This document shows positions 9,505 to 17,621 of a stretch of DNA of 64,000 bases, in pieces; within the stretch, counting starts at the first letter, position 1, and each line of letters starts with the position of its first letter. The stretch covers positions 2,294,001 to 2,358,000 of the forward strand of contig NZ_OX044366.1 of NCBI RefSeq assembly GCF_943846705.1, in the 5' to 3' direction. The notes beneath the pieces were generated by a model. The model was not told the origin of the DNA and searched no databases. It worked only from the letters and a program-made list of their open reading frames with translations. The translations under genes were made by a program, and so were the position numbers. The stretch is from an uncultured Pseudomonas sp. (GTDB lineage Bacteria > Pseudomonadota > Gammaproteobacteria > Pseudomonadales > Pseudomonadaceae).

Positions 9505-9707
9505 GGTGAGCGCTGGCTTGTTACGCGACGGCCAAACCATCGCCAGGATGTGCCCTAAGGAAGTCTGCGCAGCGGGCCGCCGCTATGGGCTCACTCGACC
9601 TTGAGCGTTTGCGCGCCGAGCTTCGCTCAAATGCGTGACACAAATAAACCCGCGATCAAGCTGCCCAGCCAGGTCAGGTTTAATCCAGCAAGTGCTTGAG
9701 TGCGCAT
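9505..9707 (-). pseudogene. Decayed CaiB/BaiF CoA-transferase N-terminal fragment
   Basis: Read on the minus strand from an ATG at 9707, the frame gives LAGLNLTWLGSLIAGLFVSRI, then a stop, then AKLGAQTLKVE, a stop, then GGPLRRLP, a stop and GTSWRWF. This tracks residues 7 to about 63 of the intact CoA-transferase at 6672-7868 (LAGLKVIELGTLIAGPFASRI; AEFGAEVIKVE; GGDPLRKW; GTSLWWF). A frame change then restores RNKPALT against RNKQSITL. At least three in-frame stops and one frameshift make it non-functional. It fills most of the gap between the GH13 enzyme and the next gene. Confidence 0.75.
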
Positions 9708-9873
9708 GCTGGCGTTGCCTACAAAGCTCGGCATCAGCCTAGGTCGTCGCGCTGTAGTTGTAGGGTGATAGGCCTTTATCACTTTTTGTACTATCCGGCG
9801 CGGCGGTTTTTGCTCACCAAGAGCATGCAGGCACATTGCTATACTGCCGCCTAAATGTGCCCGGCCGGATGCC
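9708..9873. other. Intergenic remainder upstream of the diguanylate cyclase
   Basis: No gene is visible. A TATACT at about 9839 could be a -10 element for the downstream gene, but I see no convincing -35 at the right distance. Confidence 0.35.
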
Positions 9874-11061
9874 GTGAGTGAGCTTATGATTCTGGATATA
9901 CCCACCCTGTTGGTGGCCAATACGTTAGTGATGGGCCTGTGCGGCGGCTTGCTTATCTCTACGTGGTGGCGTGGCCGGGTTGAGCGCACGCTGTTGTGGA
10001 TGGGCAGCTCACTGTTAATAACTGCCGCCGGCATTGTAGTGACCGCCTTGCGCGGGGTGGGCATCGATACACTCTCGATTGTCTTGGGCAACGCTTTGGT
10101 GTTGCTGGCAGTGGCCATGTACTGGGCCGGGATGTGCGCATTTGTCGGTCGCCGAGTGCCTTTAGTGCTGCTGTTGGCAGGCGCATCGCTGTGGTGTTTG
10201 CTTGGTCTGTGGCCCGTGTTCCTTCAGTCAACGTCCCTGCGTTTGGCGCTGTTCTGCGGCCTAGTGGTGCTGTACATGGTGGCCACGCTGTTTGAACTAT
10301 TGCGTATGCCACGCAAGCAAGGTCTATCGATTGTGCCGGCAACACTCTTGCTCGGTAGCCACTGCGGGTTTTATCTCATGCGCCTGTTGGCCGACTCCGG
10401 CTCGCCGCTCAATAACGGCAGTAGTGCGTTTTTTGGCTGGGTGTTGATTGAAAGCATGCTTTATTCGGTGGGGGCCGGCTTTATTGCCCTGTCGCTGGTG
10501 AAAGAGCGTGCTGAGGTGCATTACCGTGCAGCCTCATTAACCGATCCGTTAACCGGCATCGGCAACCGCCGCGCCTTTACCCATTCAGTTGAAAACTTGC
10601 TCAAGAGCATTGCCGAACAGCCCAGACCGCTGGCGCTGCTGGTGTGTGACTTGGACAACTTTAAGCAAATTAACGATCGGCTGGGTCACCCCGTAGGCGA
10701 TTGGGTGATCCAATGCTTTGCCCAGGCTTTGCGCGACAGCCTAAAACCGCATGACATATTTGGACGCATTGGCGGTGAAGAGTTCGCGTGTCTGCTGGAG
10801 ACTGATCGGGATGGGGCTGTGGCCGTTGCTGAGGCGATTCGGCTGGCGTTCAAGCAGCGTGTTCAGGCGCAAGGCGCCATGAGCGCCAGTATTGGCATTG
10901 CCTGTGCGAGTTCGGCGCGTTTGGATATATCACGGCTCTTATCGCTGGCCGATGGTGCGCTGTATCAAGCCAAAAATAACGGTCGGGATCGCGTGGTGGT
11001 GGCTGATCTGTATGCGCACAATGACGTCAAGAAAACGGTACAGGTGCGGCGTTTCCGTTAG
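9874..11061 (+). CDS. Membrane-bound diguanylate cyclase (GGDEF domain)
   Basis: This protein of 395 residues has six to seven hydrophobic segments in the first 210 residues, followed by a GGDEF domain opening SLTDPLTGIGNRRAF. The active-site motif is GGEEF (RIGGEEFACLLETD), so it should make c-di-GMP from two GTP. The inhibitory I-site position five residues upstream reads KPHD rather than RxxD, so product inhibition may be weak or absent. The GTG at 9874 or the in-frame ATG at 9886 could be the start. The membrane domain does not match a sensory family I can name. It appears monocistronic. Confidence 0.85.
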   Translation: MSELMILDIPTLLVANTLVMGLCGGLLISTWWRGRVERTLLWMGSSLLITAAGIVVTALRGVGIDTLSIVLGNALVLLAVAMYWAGMCAFVGRRVPLVLLLAGASLWCLLGLWPVFLQSTSLRLALFCGLVVLYMVATLFELLRMPRKQGLSIVPATLLLGSHCGFYLMRLLADSGSPLNNGSSAFFGWVLIESMLYSVGAGFIALSLVKERAEVHYRAASLTDPLTGIGNRRAFTHSVENLLKSIAEQPRPLALLVCDLDNFKQINDRLGHPVGDWVIQCFAQALRDSLKPHDIFGRIGGEEFACLLETDRDGAVAVAEAIRLAFKQRVQAQGAMSASIGIACASSARLDISRLLSLADGALYQAKNNGRDRVVVADLYAHNDVKKTVQVRRFR

Positions 11062-11096
11062 ACTGTCGGCCACTTTTTCTAGCGACGACCTGTGTT

Positions 11097-11636
11097 ATGG
11101 CTCTGCAAGCAACCACCTACAAAATCGAGCTGAACCTCACCGACATGGACCGCAGCGTCTATGAAAGCCTGCGCTTCACCGTGGCCAAGCACCCTTCGGA
11201 AACTGAAACGCGCTTGGCCGCGCGCTTGATCGGCTATGCCTTGTTCTATCACGAGCACTTGGCGTTTGGTCGTGGCTTGTCCGATGTAGACGAGCCGGCA
11301 TTGTGGGAAAAAAGCCTGGATGACCGCGTGCTGCACTGGATCGAAGTCGGCCAGCCGGACAGCGAACGCATGACCTGGTGCTCGCGGCGTACCGAAAAAT
11401 TCAGCTTGGTGGCTTACGGCAACCTGCGCGTATGGCAGACCAAAGAGCTGGACCCGGTGCGCACCCTGAAAAACATCAACGTAGTAGCGCTGGATCAGGA
11501 CGCATTGGCCAATCTGGCCTTGGATATGCCGCGTTCCTTGAACTGGAGCGTGATGATCAGCGACGGCGAACTGTTCGTCACCGATGAGCGCGGTCAGCAT
11601 GAGCTGCCGATCGAGTGGCTGATTGGCGAACGCTAA
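11097..11636 (+). CDS. yaeQ: YaeQ family protein
   Basis: The 179-residue sequence is a clear YaeQ match (MALQATTYKIELNLTDMDR, HPSETETRLAARLIGYALFY, LSDVDEPALW). The fold resembles PD-(D/E)XK nucleases, but the cellular role is not established; early reports linked the E. coli protein to RfaH-related phenotypes. It is followed by a palindromic repeat and then recJ. Confidence 0.93.
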   Translation: MALQATTYKIELNLTDMDRSVYESLRFTVAKHPSETETRLAARLIGYALFYHEHLAFGRGLSDVDEPALWEKSLDDRVLHWIEVGQPDSERMTWCSRRTEKFSLVAYGNLRVWQTKELDPVRTLKNINVVALDQDALANLALDMPRSLNWSVMISDGELFVTDERGQHELPIEWLIGER

Positions 11637-11647
11637 ATCTTGCCTTG

Positions 11648-11721
11648 GTAGGATGGGTTGAGCGCAGCGATACCCATCAAGTTCCGCTAATGATGGGTAT
11701 CGCAGGCTCAACCCATCCTAC
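11648..11721. repeat. Palindromic intergenic repeat, copy A
   Basis: The left arm begins GTAGGATGGGTTGAGCGCAG and continues to ACCCATCA. The right arm is its near-perfect reverse complement, starting TGATGGGTATCGCAGGCTCA. Each arm is about 31 bases around an 11-base loop. A related copy is at 46736-46814. It resembles the widespread proteobacterial GTAGG(G/A)TGGG-type intergenic repeats and could also end yaeQ transcription. Confidence 0.85.
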
Positions 11722-11780
11722 GGCTCCGCGGCCAAGGCCGCGCCTATGTATGCCCTGCCTTAGTCTGTACCGGAACCCTG

Positions 11781-13493
11781 ATGCGTATCGAAGCCCGCCC
11801 GTTACCCGCCACGCTGCCCGATCTGGGCGCTCTGCCGCCGCTGTTGACCCGTTTGTATGCCGCCCGTGGCGTGCAATCGGCGGCTGAGCTGGATAAAGGC
11901 TTGGCGCGGCTGATTCCTTATCAGCAGCTCAAGGGCATGGATGCGGCCGTCGATTTGCTGGTGCAGGGGCTCGAGCAGGGCCAGCGTATGTTGATCGTCG
12001 GTGACTTCGATGCTGACGGCGCGACCGCCAGTACGGTCGGCGTGCTGGGTTTGCGCATGCTCGGCGCGGCGCATGTCGATTACCTGGTGCCCAACCGTTT
12101 TGAATACGGTTATGGCCTCACCCCGGAGATCGTCGCGGTGGCGCTGGAGCGTCAGCCGCAGCTGTTGATCACCGTGGATAACGGCATCTCAAGCGTTGAA
12201 GGCGTGGCGGCGGCCAAAGCCGCTGGCTTGACTGTGCTGGTCACCGACCACCACTTGCCCGGTGCCGAGTTGCCGGCGGCGGATGCCATCGTCAATCCCA
12301 ACCAGCCGGGCTGCGAGTTCCCCAGCAAGGCGCTGGCTGGGGTTGGCGTGATGTTCTACGTGCTACTGGCCCTGCGCGCGCGCTTGCGTGATATGGGCTG
12401 GTTCACCGCGCAGCGGCCCGAGCCGAATTTGGGCGAGCTGCTGGATCTGGTAGCCCTGGGCAGCGTTGCCGACGTGGTGCCGCTGGACGCCAATAATCGT
12501 ATTTTGGTGCATCAGGGCCTGGCGCGGATTCGTGCTGGCCGAGCGCGCGCGGGTTTGCGCGCGATTCTCGAAGTGGCCGGGCGCGACCATCGGCGCATCA
12601 CCTCCACCGACCTCGGCTTTATCCTTGGCCCCCGGCTGAATGCGGCGGGGCGCCTGGATGACATGGCGTTGGGCATCGAATGCCTGCTCTGTGAAGACGA
12701 AGCCCTGGCCCGCGACATGGCCGTGCAGCTGGATCAACTCAATCAGGATCGCAAGGCGATTGAGCAGGGCATGCAGCGCGAGGCCCTGGCGCAGCTCAAG
12801 GACTTGCCGCTGGAAGACATGCCCTTCGGCCTGTGCCTGTTCGAGGCCGATTGGCATCAAGGGGTGATCGGTATCCTCGCCTCACGCATGAAAGAGCGCT
12901 ATCACCGCCCGACCATCGCCTTTGCCGATGCCGGCGATGGCGTGCTCAAAGGTTCGGCGCGTTCGGTGCCGGGCTTCCATATCCGTGATGCGCTGGATGC
13001 GGTGGCTGCTAAGCATCCGCAATTGATCAGCAAGTTTGGTGGGCATGCCATGGCTGCCGGCTTGTCCCTGCCAGCGGCCAACTTCGCCGATTTTGCCGCC
13101 GCCTTCGATGCCGAAGTGCGTCGCCAGCTGTGTGAGGATGACCTCACCGGGCGCTTGTTGTCCGATGGTGCCTTGTCCATTGAAGAGTTCCATTTGCCGC
13201 TGGCCAAGGAGTTGCGCAATGCCGGGCCGTGGGGCCAGCACTTTCCCGAGCCGCTGTTCCATGGCGTGTTCCAGCTGGTGCAGCAGCGCGTGGTCGGCGA
13301 GCGGCACCTCAAGGTGGTGCTGAAAAGCGAATGCGGCAGCGTGCAGCTGGATGGCATTGCTTTTGGCGTGGATCGTGAGATCTGGCCAAACCCCACCGTG
13401 CGCTGGGTTGAGCTGGCCTACAAGCTGGATGTGAATGAGTTTCGTGGGCAGGAGTCTGTGCAGCTGCTGATCGCCCATATCAGCCCGCGCTGA
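11781..13493 (+). CDS. recJ: Single-stranded-DNA-specific exonuclease RecJ
   Basis: RecJ degrades single-stranded DNA 5' to 3' in RecFOR recombination and mismatch and base-excision repair. The 570-residue protein has the DHH-family motifs: GDFDADGA (D75/D77/D79), TVDNG (D133) and VTDHHLPG (D156-H158). The DHHA1 domain glycine motif GGHAMAAGL and a C-terminal OB domain follow. Length and order match proteobacterial RecJ. It converges with the LapG-like gene, leaving 7 bp between stop codons. Confidence 0.97.
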   Translation: MRIEARPLPATLPDLGALPPLLTRLYAARGVQSAAELDKGLARLIPYQQLKGMDAAVDLLVQGLEQGQRMLIVGDFDADGATASTVGVLGLRMLGAAHVDYLVPNRFEYGYGLTPEIVAVALERQPQLLITVDNGISSVEGVAAAKAAGLTVLVTDHHLPGAELPAADAIVNPNQPGCEFPSKALAGVGVMFYVLLALRARLRDMGWFTAQRPEPNLGELLDLVALGSVADVVPLDANNRILVHQGLARIRAGRARAGLRAILEVAGRDHRRITSTDLGFILGPRLNAAGRLDDMALGIECLLCEDEALARDMAVQLDQLNQDRKAIEQGMQREALAQLKDLPLEDMPFGLCLFEADWHQGVIGILASRMKERYHRPTIAFADAGDGVLKGSARSVPGFHIRDALDAVAAKHPQLISKFGGHAMAAGLSLPAANFADFAAAFDAEVRRQLCEDDLTGRLLSDGALSIEEFHLPLAKELRNAGPWGQHFPEPLFHGVFQLVQQRVVGERHLKVVLKSECGSVQLDGIAFGVDREIWPNPTVRWVELAYKLDVNEFRGQESVQLLIAHISPR

Positions 13494-13500
13494 GCAGCGC

Positions 13501-14172
13501 CTAACTCTGTGGTGAGGGTGCGGCCGAGCCATCGGCCAGCGCCCGCTCGCTTAGCTCACTCCAGCGCGTGAGAAACTGCGCTGGCTGGCTGACCCGTTGC
13601 GGCGTTTTGGCGAGAAATACGCCGTGGCTGTTGAAGGAATACACCGGCAGCAGATCGCTACGCTCGCTGGCCGGAAGAATGTGCGGATTAAGGTTGTCGA
13701 GGATCAGCGGCTGTTCGCTGGAGCTGGGGTAATACGCCAGCACCATATGCGCCTGGTTCTGCGTAAGCGCTTTGACGAAGGTCAGGCGTAGTCTCTCGCT
13801 GGGCACACCCATGCGCACCAGGCTGAAGTATTTGGCGATGGCGAAATCTTCACAGTCACCTTGGCTGCGGCTGAGGGTCTGTGCCGGCGTGGCCCAGTAA
13901 TCCTCCTCTCCCCACGCCTGCTGATCACTGACAAAGCTCACCGCACGGTTGATGAACTGGTTGACCCGCTCCAGCTGGGCACGTTCGTCGTCATCGGCGG
14001 AGTTGTCGACCAGGCTGTGCCAGCTCACCAGACGTGCGTCGTGCAAAGCTGTTGAGAACCCGCTGTTGTGGCTTGCCGGCGTCTCAGCCAGCAGTGCGGG
14101 ACTGAACAGCCAGCAACTGGCGACTAGGCTGCGCAGTAAGGGGCGGGCGAGGCGGGTGACGCGTAACTGCAT
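13501..14172 (-). CDS. lapG: LapG-like periplasmic transglutaminase-like cysteine protease
   Basis: This 223-residue protein has a signal peptide (cleavage near residue 29) and a bacterial transglutaminase-like cysteine proteinase domain. The predicted catalytic triad is C107 (QGDCEDFA), H142 (QAHMVLAYY) and D159 (LILDNLN), with the DCED acidic residues positioned for Ca2+ binding as in LapG. LapG cleaves the N-terminus of giant LapA-type adhesins to release biofilm cells, and is held in check by the c-di-GMP receptor LapD. No lapD or adhesin gene is nearby, so the assignment rests on sequence alone; a BTLCP paralogue with another substrate is possible. Confidence 0.8.
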   Translation of the reverse strand: MQLRVTRLARPLLRSLVASCWLFSPALLAETPASHNSGFSTALHDARLVSWHSLVDNSADDDERAQLERVNQFINRAVSFVSDQQAWGEEDYWATPAQTLSRSQGDCEDFAIAKYFSLVRMGVPSERLRLTFVKALTQNQAHMVLAYYPSSSEQPLILDNLNPHILPASERSDLLPVYSFNSHGVFLAKTPQRVSQPAQFLTRWSELSERALADGSAAPSPQS

Positions 14173-14483
14173 GATGCAAGGTCTCCGGCGTTGGCGATTG
14201 CTAGCCTTTTGCCGTTACAGAGTGTTGTGTCTGTCATCCTTGCCGGACACCCTAAGGGCTGTCGTGCCATCCTACTGACGTCAAATATAGATCAGTCAGT
14301 GGTGAAGCGTGATTCTGACCACTGTTTCCCCCGTTTTGTGCCGGCTAACCGACGAGTGGCCGCTTTTTTCTAAGATTGACGCCTGCTAGCAATCTTTCGA
14401 AGCATTCTGGGTTGGGTGGCGGGAAACCTCGCTCTCTAGAATCAGTCCATGTACCTGCACCGTATTTTTAGGGAGAGCGCGTG
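14173..14483. other. Intergenic region between divergent genes
   Basis: These 311 bp separate the divergent lapG-like and DUF533 genes. They should hold both promoters. I see no RNA gene, repeat or terminator. Confidence 0.5.
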
Positions 14484-15230
14484 ATGATTACCCGTGGGCT
14501 ACTTGATCAGTTGTTGAAATCCGGCCAAGACCTCTTGCAACAGAAATCCGCCGGCGGCTCTGCTGGTGGCTCAGGCGGCCTGGCGGGCAGTTTGGGCGGT
14601 TTGCTTGGTGCTGCTGGCAAAGGTGGCCAGAGTGGTGATTTGGCCACTTTGCTCAAAGGTGCCGGGGGTGGCGCGCTGGCGGCTGGGGCCTTGGGGCTGC
14701 TATTGGGCAACAAAAGTGCACGCAAAATGGGTGGCAAGGCGCTTACCTACGGCGGCCTGGCTGCGCTCGGTGTCGTGGCCTACAAGGCCTATGGCAACTG
14801 GCAGGCGCAGCAGGCCAATGCGCCGCAAGGCGAGCCACAAACCCTCGATCGTCTGCCCGCGCCAGAGGCCGAGCTGCATAGTCAGGCGGTGCTCAAGGCG
14901 CTGGTGGCTGCGGCGAAAGCCGATGGCCATGTCGATGCCCGCGAGCGGCAATTGCTCGAAGGTGAGTTGCTCAAACTAACCGGTGATGCCGAACTGCAGC
15001 ATTGGCTGCAGGCTGAGCTCAACAAGCCACTGGACCCCGCTGAAATCGCCCGCGCCGCCAGCAGCCCGGAAATGGCCGCAGAGATGTATGTGGCCAGTGT
15101 GTTGATGGTCGATGAAGAGCACTTTATGGAGCGCGCCTACCTCGAAGAGTTGGCCCGCCAGCTCAAGTTGGACCCCGCCCTCAAGGTCGAGCTTGAGGCA
15201 CAGGTGCGCCAGGAGCTGTTGGCCGGTTAA
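14484..15230 (+). CDS. DUF533 / TerB-like tellurite-resistance family protein
   Basis: This 248-residue protein belongs to the DUF533 (YebE-like) family. A glycine/alanine-rich, flexible segment (about 22-60) precedes a short hydrophobic stretch (ALAAGALGLLLG). A helical TerB-like domain covers the second half (AEADGHVD-type motif AAKADGHVDARERQLLEGEL). The ATG at 14484 is preferred over the GTG three bases before it because GGGAGAG then lies 7 bp away. The function is unknown; homologues are inner-membrane-associated stress proteins. It stands alone upstream of the wsp operon. Confidence 0.8.
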   Translation: MITRGLLDQLLKSGQDLLQQKSAGGSAGGSGGLAGSLGGLLGAAGKGGQSGDLATLLKGAGGGALAAGALGLLLGNKSARKMGGKALTYGGLAALGVVAYKAYGNWQAQQANAPQGEPQTLDRLPAPEAELHSQAVLKALVAAAKADGHVDARERQLLEGELLKLTGDAELQHWLQAELNKPLDPAEIARAASSPEMAAEMYVASVLMVDEEHFMERAYLEELARQLKLDPALKVELEAQVRQELLAG

Positions 15231-15480
15231 GCGTGCAGCGCCCGTTGGCTGAGGCGGCTTGAGCGGCATGCGCGAGCTGGCCGACCTGTTACGGCGCTTG
15301 CCGGTTGAATAAACCTCAGTTGGCCGTCGGCGACGCAGACCTTAGGTTGAGCCTCATGGTCTCTGCGCACTCTGGAATTTCAGTGCTTGCCGCTGAGTGA
15401 GGCAAACTCTAGAGTCGCACCATTTCTACGCGCGATCAGCATATGGCTGGCCGGGTGCGTTTAACCGATTGGGGAATATT
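15231..15480. other. Leader region upstream of the wsp operon
   Basis: This gap should contain the wsp promoter; I could not pick convincing -35/-10 boxes. It also holds a 14-codon frame at 15268-15312 (MRELADLLRRLPVE) without a clear ribosome site, probably fortuitous or a relic. Confidence 0.4.
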
Positions 15481-17115
15481 GTGAAGAATTGGACTGTCCG
15501 GCAACGCATCATCGCGAGCTTTTCGGTTGTGGTGGTAATTCTTTTATTGCTTTCCGCCACGGCTTATTACCGCTTGGCCACGGTTGAACAGGCGGCCATT
15601 AATGTGCGCACATCGGCGGCGCCGGGTATGGAGTTTGCCGGGTTGACGCGGTTGGCCTGGGCTGACCATCTGTTGGAGAGCCAGCGCCTGCTGATGGCCA
15701 GTCAGGATGATGAAACCAGGCAGCACGCGGGCGCTGATGCGAGCAAGGCCTTTGCCGAGTTGACTCAGCGTCTGGATAAAAACTGGAGGGCCTACCAAGC
15801 GACCATCAGCACTGAGCCGGAACGACTTGATGCGCAAAATTTCTTGGTCAAGCGTGATCAGTATCTGGCGCTGCATGCGCAATTACTTGAGTTGGTTGCC
15901 GCTGGCCGCGATGCCGAGGCTTCCCAACTGACCCGTGAACAACTGACCCCCGCCTGGCTGGAGGCGCGTGCGGCTCTGACTCAACTGTTTGAGCTGAACC
16001 GGCAATATGCCGAGCGCGCGGTGCAGCAGATTGTCACTGACGTTGAGCTGACCAAGCTGAGCTTGGTGCTGGCAATTTTGATTGTCCTCGGCGTGGCAGC
16101 TTTGAGCTCGGTGAGCCTGCAGCGAGCGATTAGCCGGCCCATTGATGCGGTGGTAGAGACCTTCAAATTGCTCGGCTCGGGTGATCTTTCCGCGCGCCTT
16201 GATATGGGCCGGCGCGATGAGTTCAATGCCATCGAGCAAGGCTTCAATAGCATGGCTGGGGAGCTGAAGACGCTGGTGGCCCAGGCGCAGCGGTCGGCGG
16301 TGCAGATGACCACGTCGATCACCGAAATCGCAGCGACCTCTCGGCAGCAGCAAGCCACCGCCACCGAAACCGCCGCCACGACGACGGAAATTGGCGCAAC
16401 CTCGCGTGAAATCGCCGCCACTTCACGCGACCTGGTGCGCACCATGAGTGAAGTGTCTGGCACCGCTGAACACACCTCGGTGCTCGCCGGCTCCGGCCAG
16501 CTGGGCCTGGCCCGCATGGAAGATGTCATGCGTCACGTGGTGGGCGCCGCCGATGTGGTGAATGCCAAGCTGGCGATCCTTAATGAGAAAGCCGGCAACA
16601 TCAATCATGTGGTGACCACCATCGTCAAAGTGGCGGATCAAACCAACTTGTTGTCCCTGAACGCCGCCATTGAGGCCGAGAAAGCTGGCGAGTACGGTCG
16701 CGGCTTTGCCGTTGTCGCCACTCAGGTACGACGGTTGGCCGACCAGACCGCTGTCGCCACCTACGACATCGAGCAGATGGTGCGCGAGATTCAGTCGGCG
16801 GTGTCGGCGGGGGTCATGGGCATGGATAAATTCTCCGAAGAGGTGCGCCGCGGTAATAGCGAGATGACCCAGGTCGGTGATCAACTGTCGCAGATCATTC
16901 ATCAGGTGCAGGCCTTGGCGCCCCGCGTACAGATGATGGACGAGGGGATGCAAGCCCAGGCGACGGGTGCCGAGCAGATTAACCAGGCACTGGTGCAGCT
17001 CAGCGAAGCCAGTGGGCAGACAGTCGACTCGCTGCGCCAGGCGGGCGCGGCGATTGATGAGCTGAACCAGGTGGCCGGTAGCCTGCGCAGCGGCGTCAGC
17101 CGATTCAAGGTCTGA
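15481..17115 (+). CDS. wspA: Wsp chemoreceptor WspA (surface-sensing MCP)
   Basis: WspA is the membrane receptor of the Wsp pathway, which responds to surface contact. The 544-residue protein starts MKNWTVRQRIIASF at a GTG with GGGGA 8 bp upstream; in-frame starts further up would add residues not seen in WspA. A first TM helix (about 10-30), a periplasmic four-helix region, a second TM (about 190-215) and a HAMP domain precede the signalling domain. The hairpin tip reads VADQTNLLSLNAAIEAEKAG, the Wsp-type variant of the usual MCP tip. It is the first gene of the operon, with 2 bp to wspB. Confidence 0.95.
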   Translation: MKNWTVRQRIIASFSVVVVILLLLSATAYYRLATVEQAAINVRTSAAPGMEFAGLTRLAWADHLLESQRLLMASQDDETRQHAGADASKAFAELTQRLDKNWRAYQATISTEPERLDAQNFLVKRDQYLALHAQLLELVAAGRDAEASQLTREQLTPAWLEARAALTQLFELNRQYAERAVQQIVTDVELTKLSLVLAILIVLGVAALSSVSLQRAISRPIDAVVETFKLLGSGDLSARLDMGRRDEFNAIEQGFNSMAGELKTLVAQAQRSAVQMTTSITEIAATSRQQQATATETAATTTEIGATSREIAATSRDLVRTMSEVSGTAEHTSVLAGSGQLGLARMEDVMRHVVGAADVVNAKLAILNEKAGNINHVVTTIVKVADQTNLLSLNAAIEAEKAGEYGRGFAVVATQVRRLADQTAVATYDIEQMVREIQSAVSAGVMGMDKFSEEVRRGNSEMTQVGDQLSQIIHQVQALAPRVQMMDEGMQAQATGAEQINQALVQLSEASGQTVDSLRQAGAAIDELNQVAGSLRSGVSRFKV

Positions 17116-17117
17116 GC

Positions 17118-17621
17118 ATGGACAGCCCGAGTGCCGGTCAGGCGTCTCTCAGTCGCGAGGCGGGCGGGCTTTATTTGCTGTTTAGCTTGGATCAGGACCG
17201 CTATGCGCTGGATGTGCATGAGATCGCGGAAGTGCTGCCGTTGCGCCGCCTGAAGGCCTTTCCGCAAGCCCCGGCGTGGGTCGCCGGGGGCTTTGAGTAC
17301 CGTGGGGCATTGGTACCGGTGATTGATCTGCTGGTGCGTGCCTGTGGCCGGCCCGCCGCTGCACTGGCCAGTACCCGCTTGGTGCTGGTGCATTACCGTC
17401 CGGCCAACCGCGTGCTTGGCCTGATTCTGGAAAAAGCCACCGACACCCTGCGCCTGCCGGCCAGTGCCTTCCGTGATTCGGGGCTGGGCGCCGGTGAGGC
17501 GCATTATCTGGGCGGTGTACAGCAATCCCCTCAAGGGCTGCTGCAGCGCATCGAGGTCGCCGGGTTGCTGCCTGCGGATGTCTGCGCGCTGCTGTTCCCG
17601 GACGCGGGCGTCGCCTCGTGA
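17118..17621 (+). CDS. wspB: Wsp coupling protein WspB (CheW domain)
   Basis: WspB is a 167-residue CheW-like adaptor linking WspA to the kinase WspE. The CheW domain is recognisable from LLFSLDQDRYALDVHEIAEVLPL, WVAGGFEYRGALVPVIDL and LGLILEKATDTLRLP. Its stop overlaps the GTG start of wspC (GTGA), which indicates translational coupling. WspB and WspD are the two non-identical CheW-type proteins of the pathway. Confidence 0.93.
   Translation: MDSPSAGQASLSREAGGLYLLFSLDQDRYALDVHEIAEVLPLRRLKAFPQAPAWVAGGFEYRGALVPVIDLLVRACGRPAAALASTRLVLVHYRPANRVLGLILEKATDTLRLPASAFRDSGLGAGEAHYLGGVQQSPQGLLQRIEVAGLLPADVCALLFPDAGVAS

Noticed and set aside
9708..10118. Upstream part of the minus-strand frame that includes the CoA-transferase fossil
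   Set aside because: Only the part below 9707 resembles CoA-transferase. The rest is antisense to the diguanylate cyclase or unrelated sequence.
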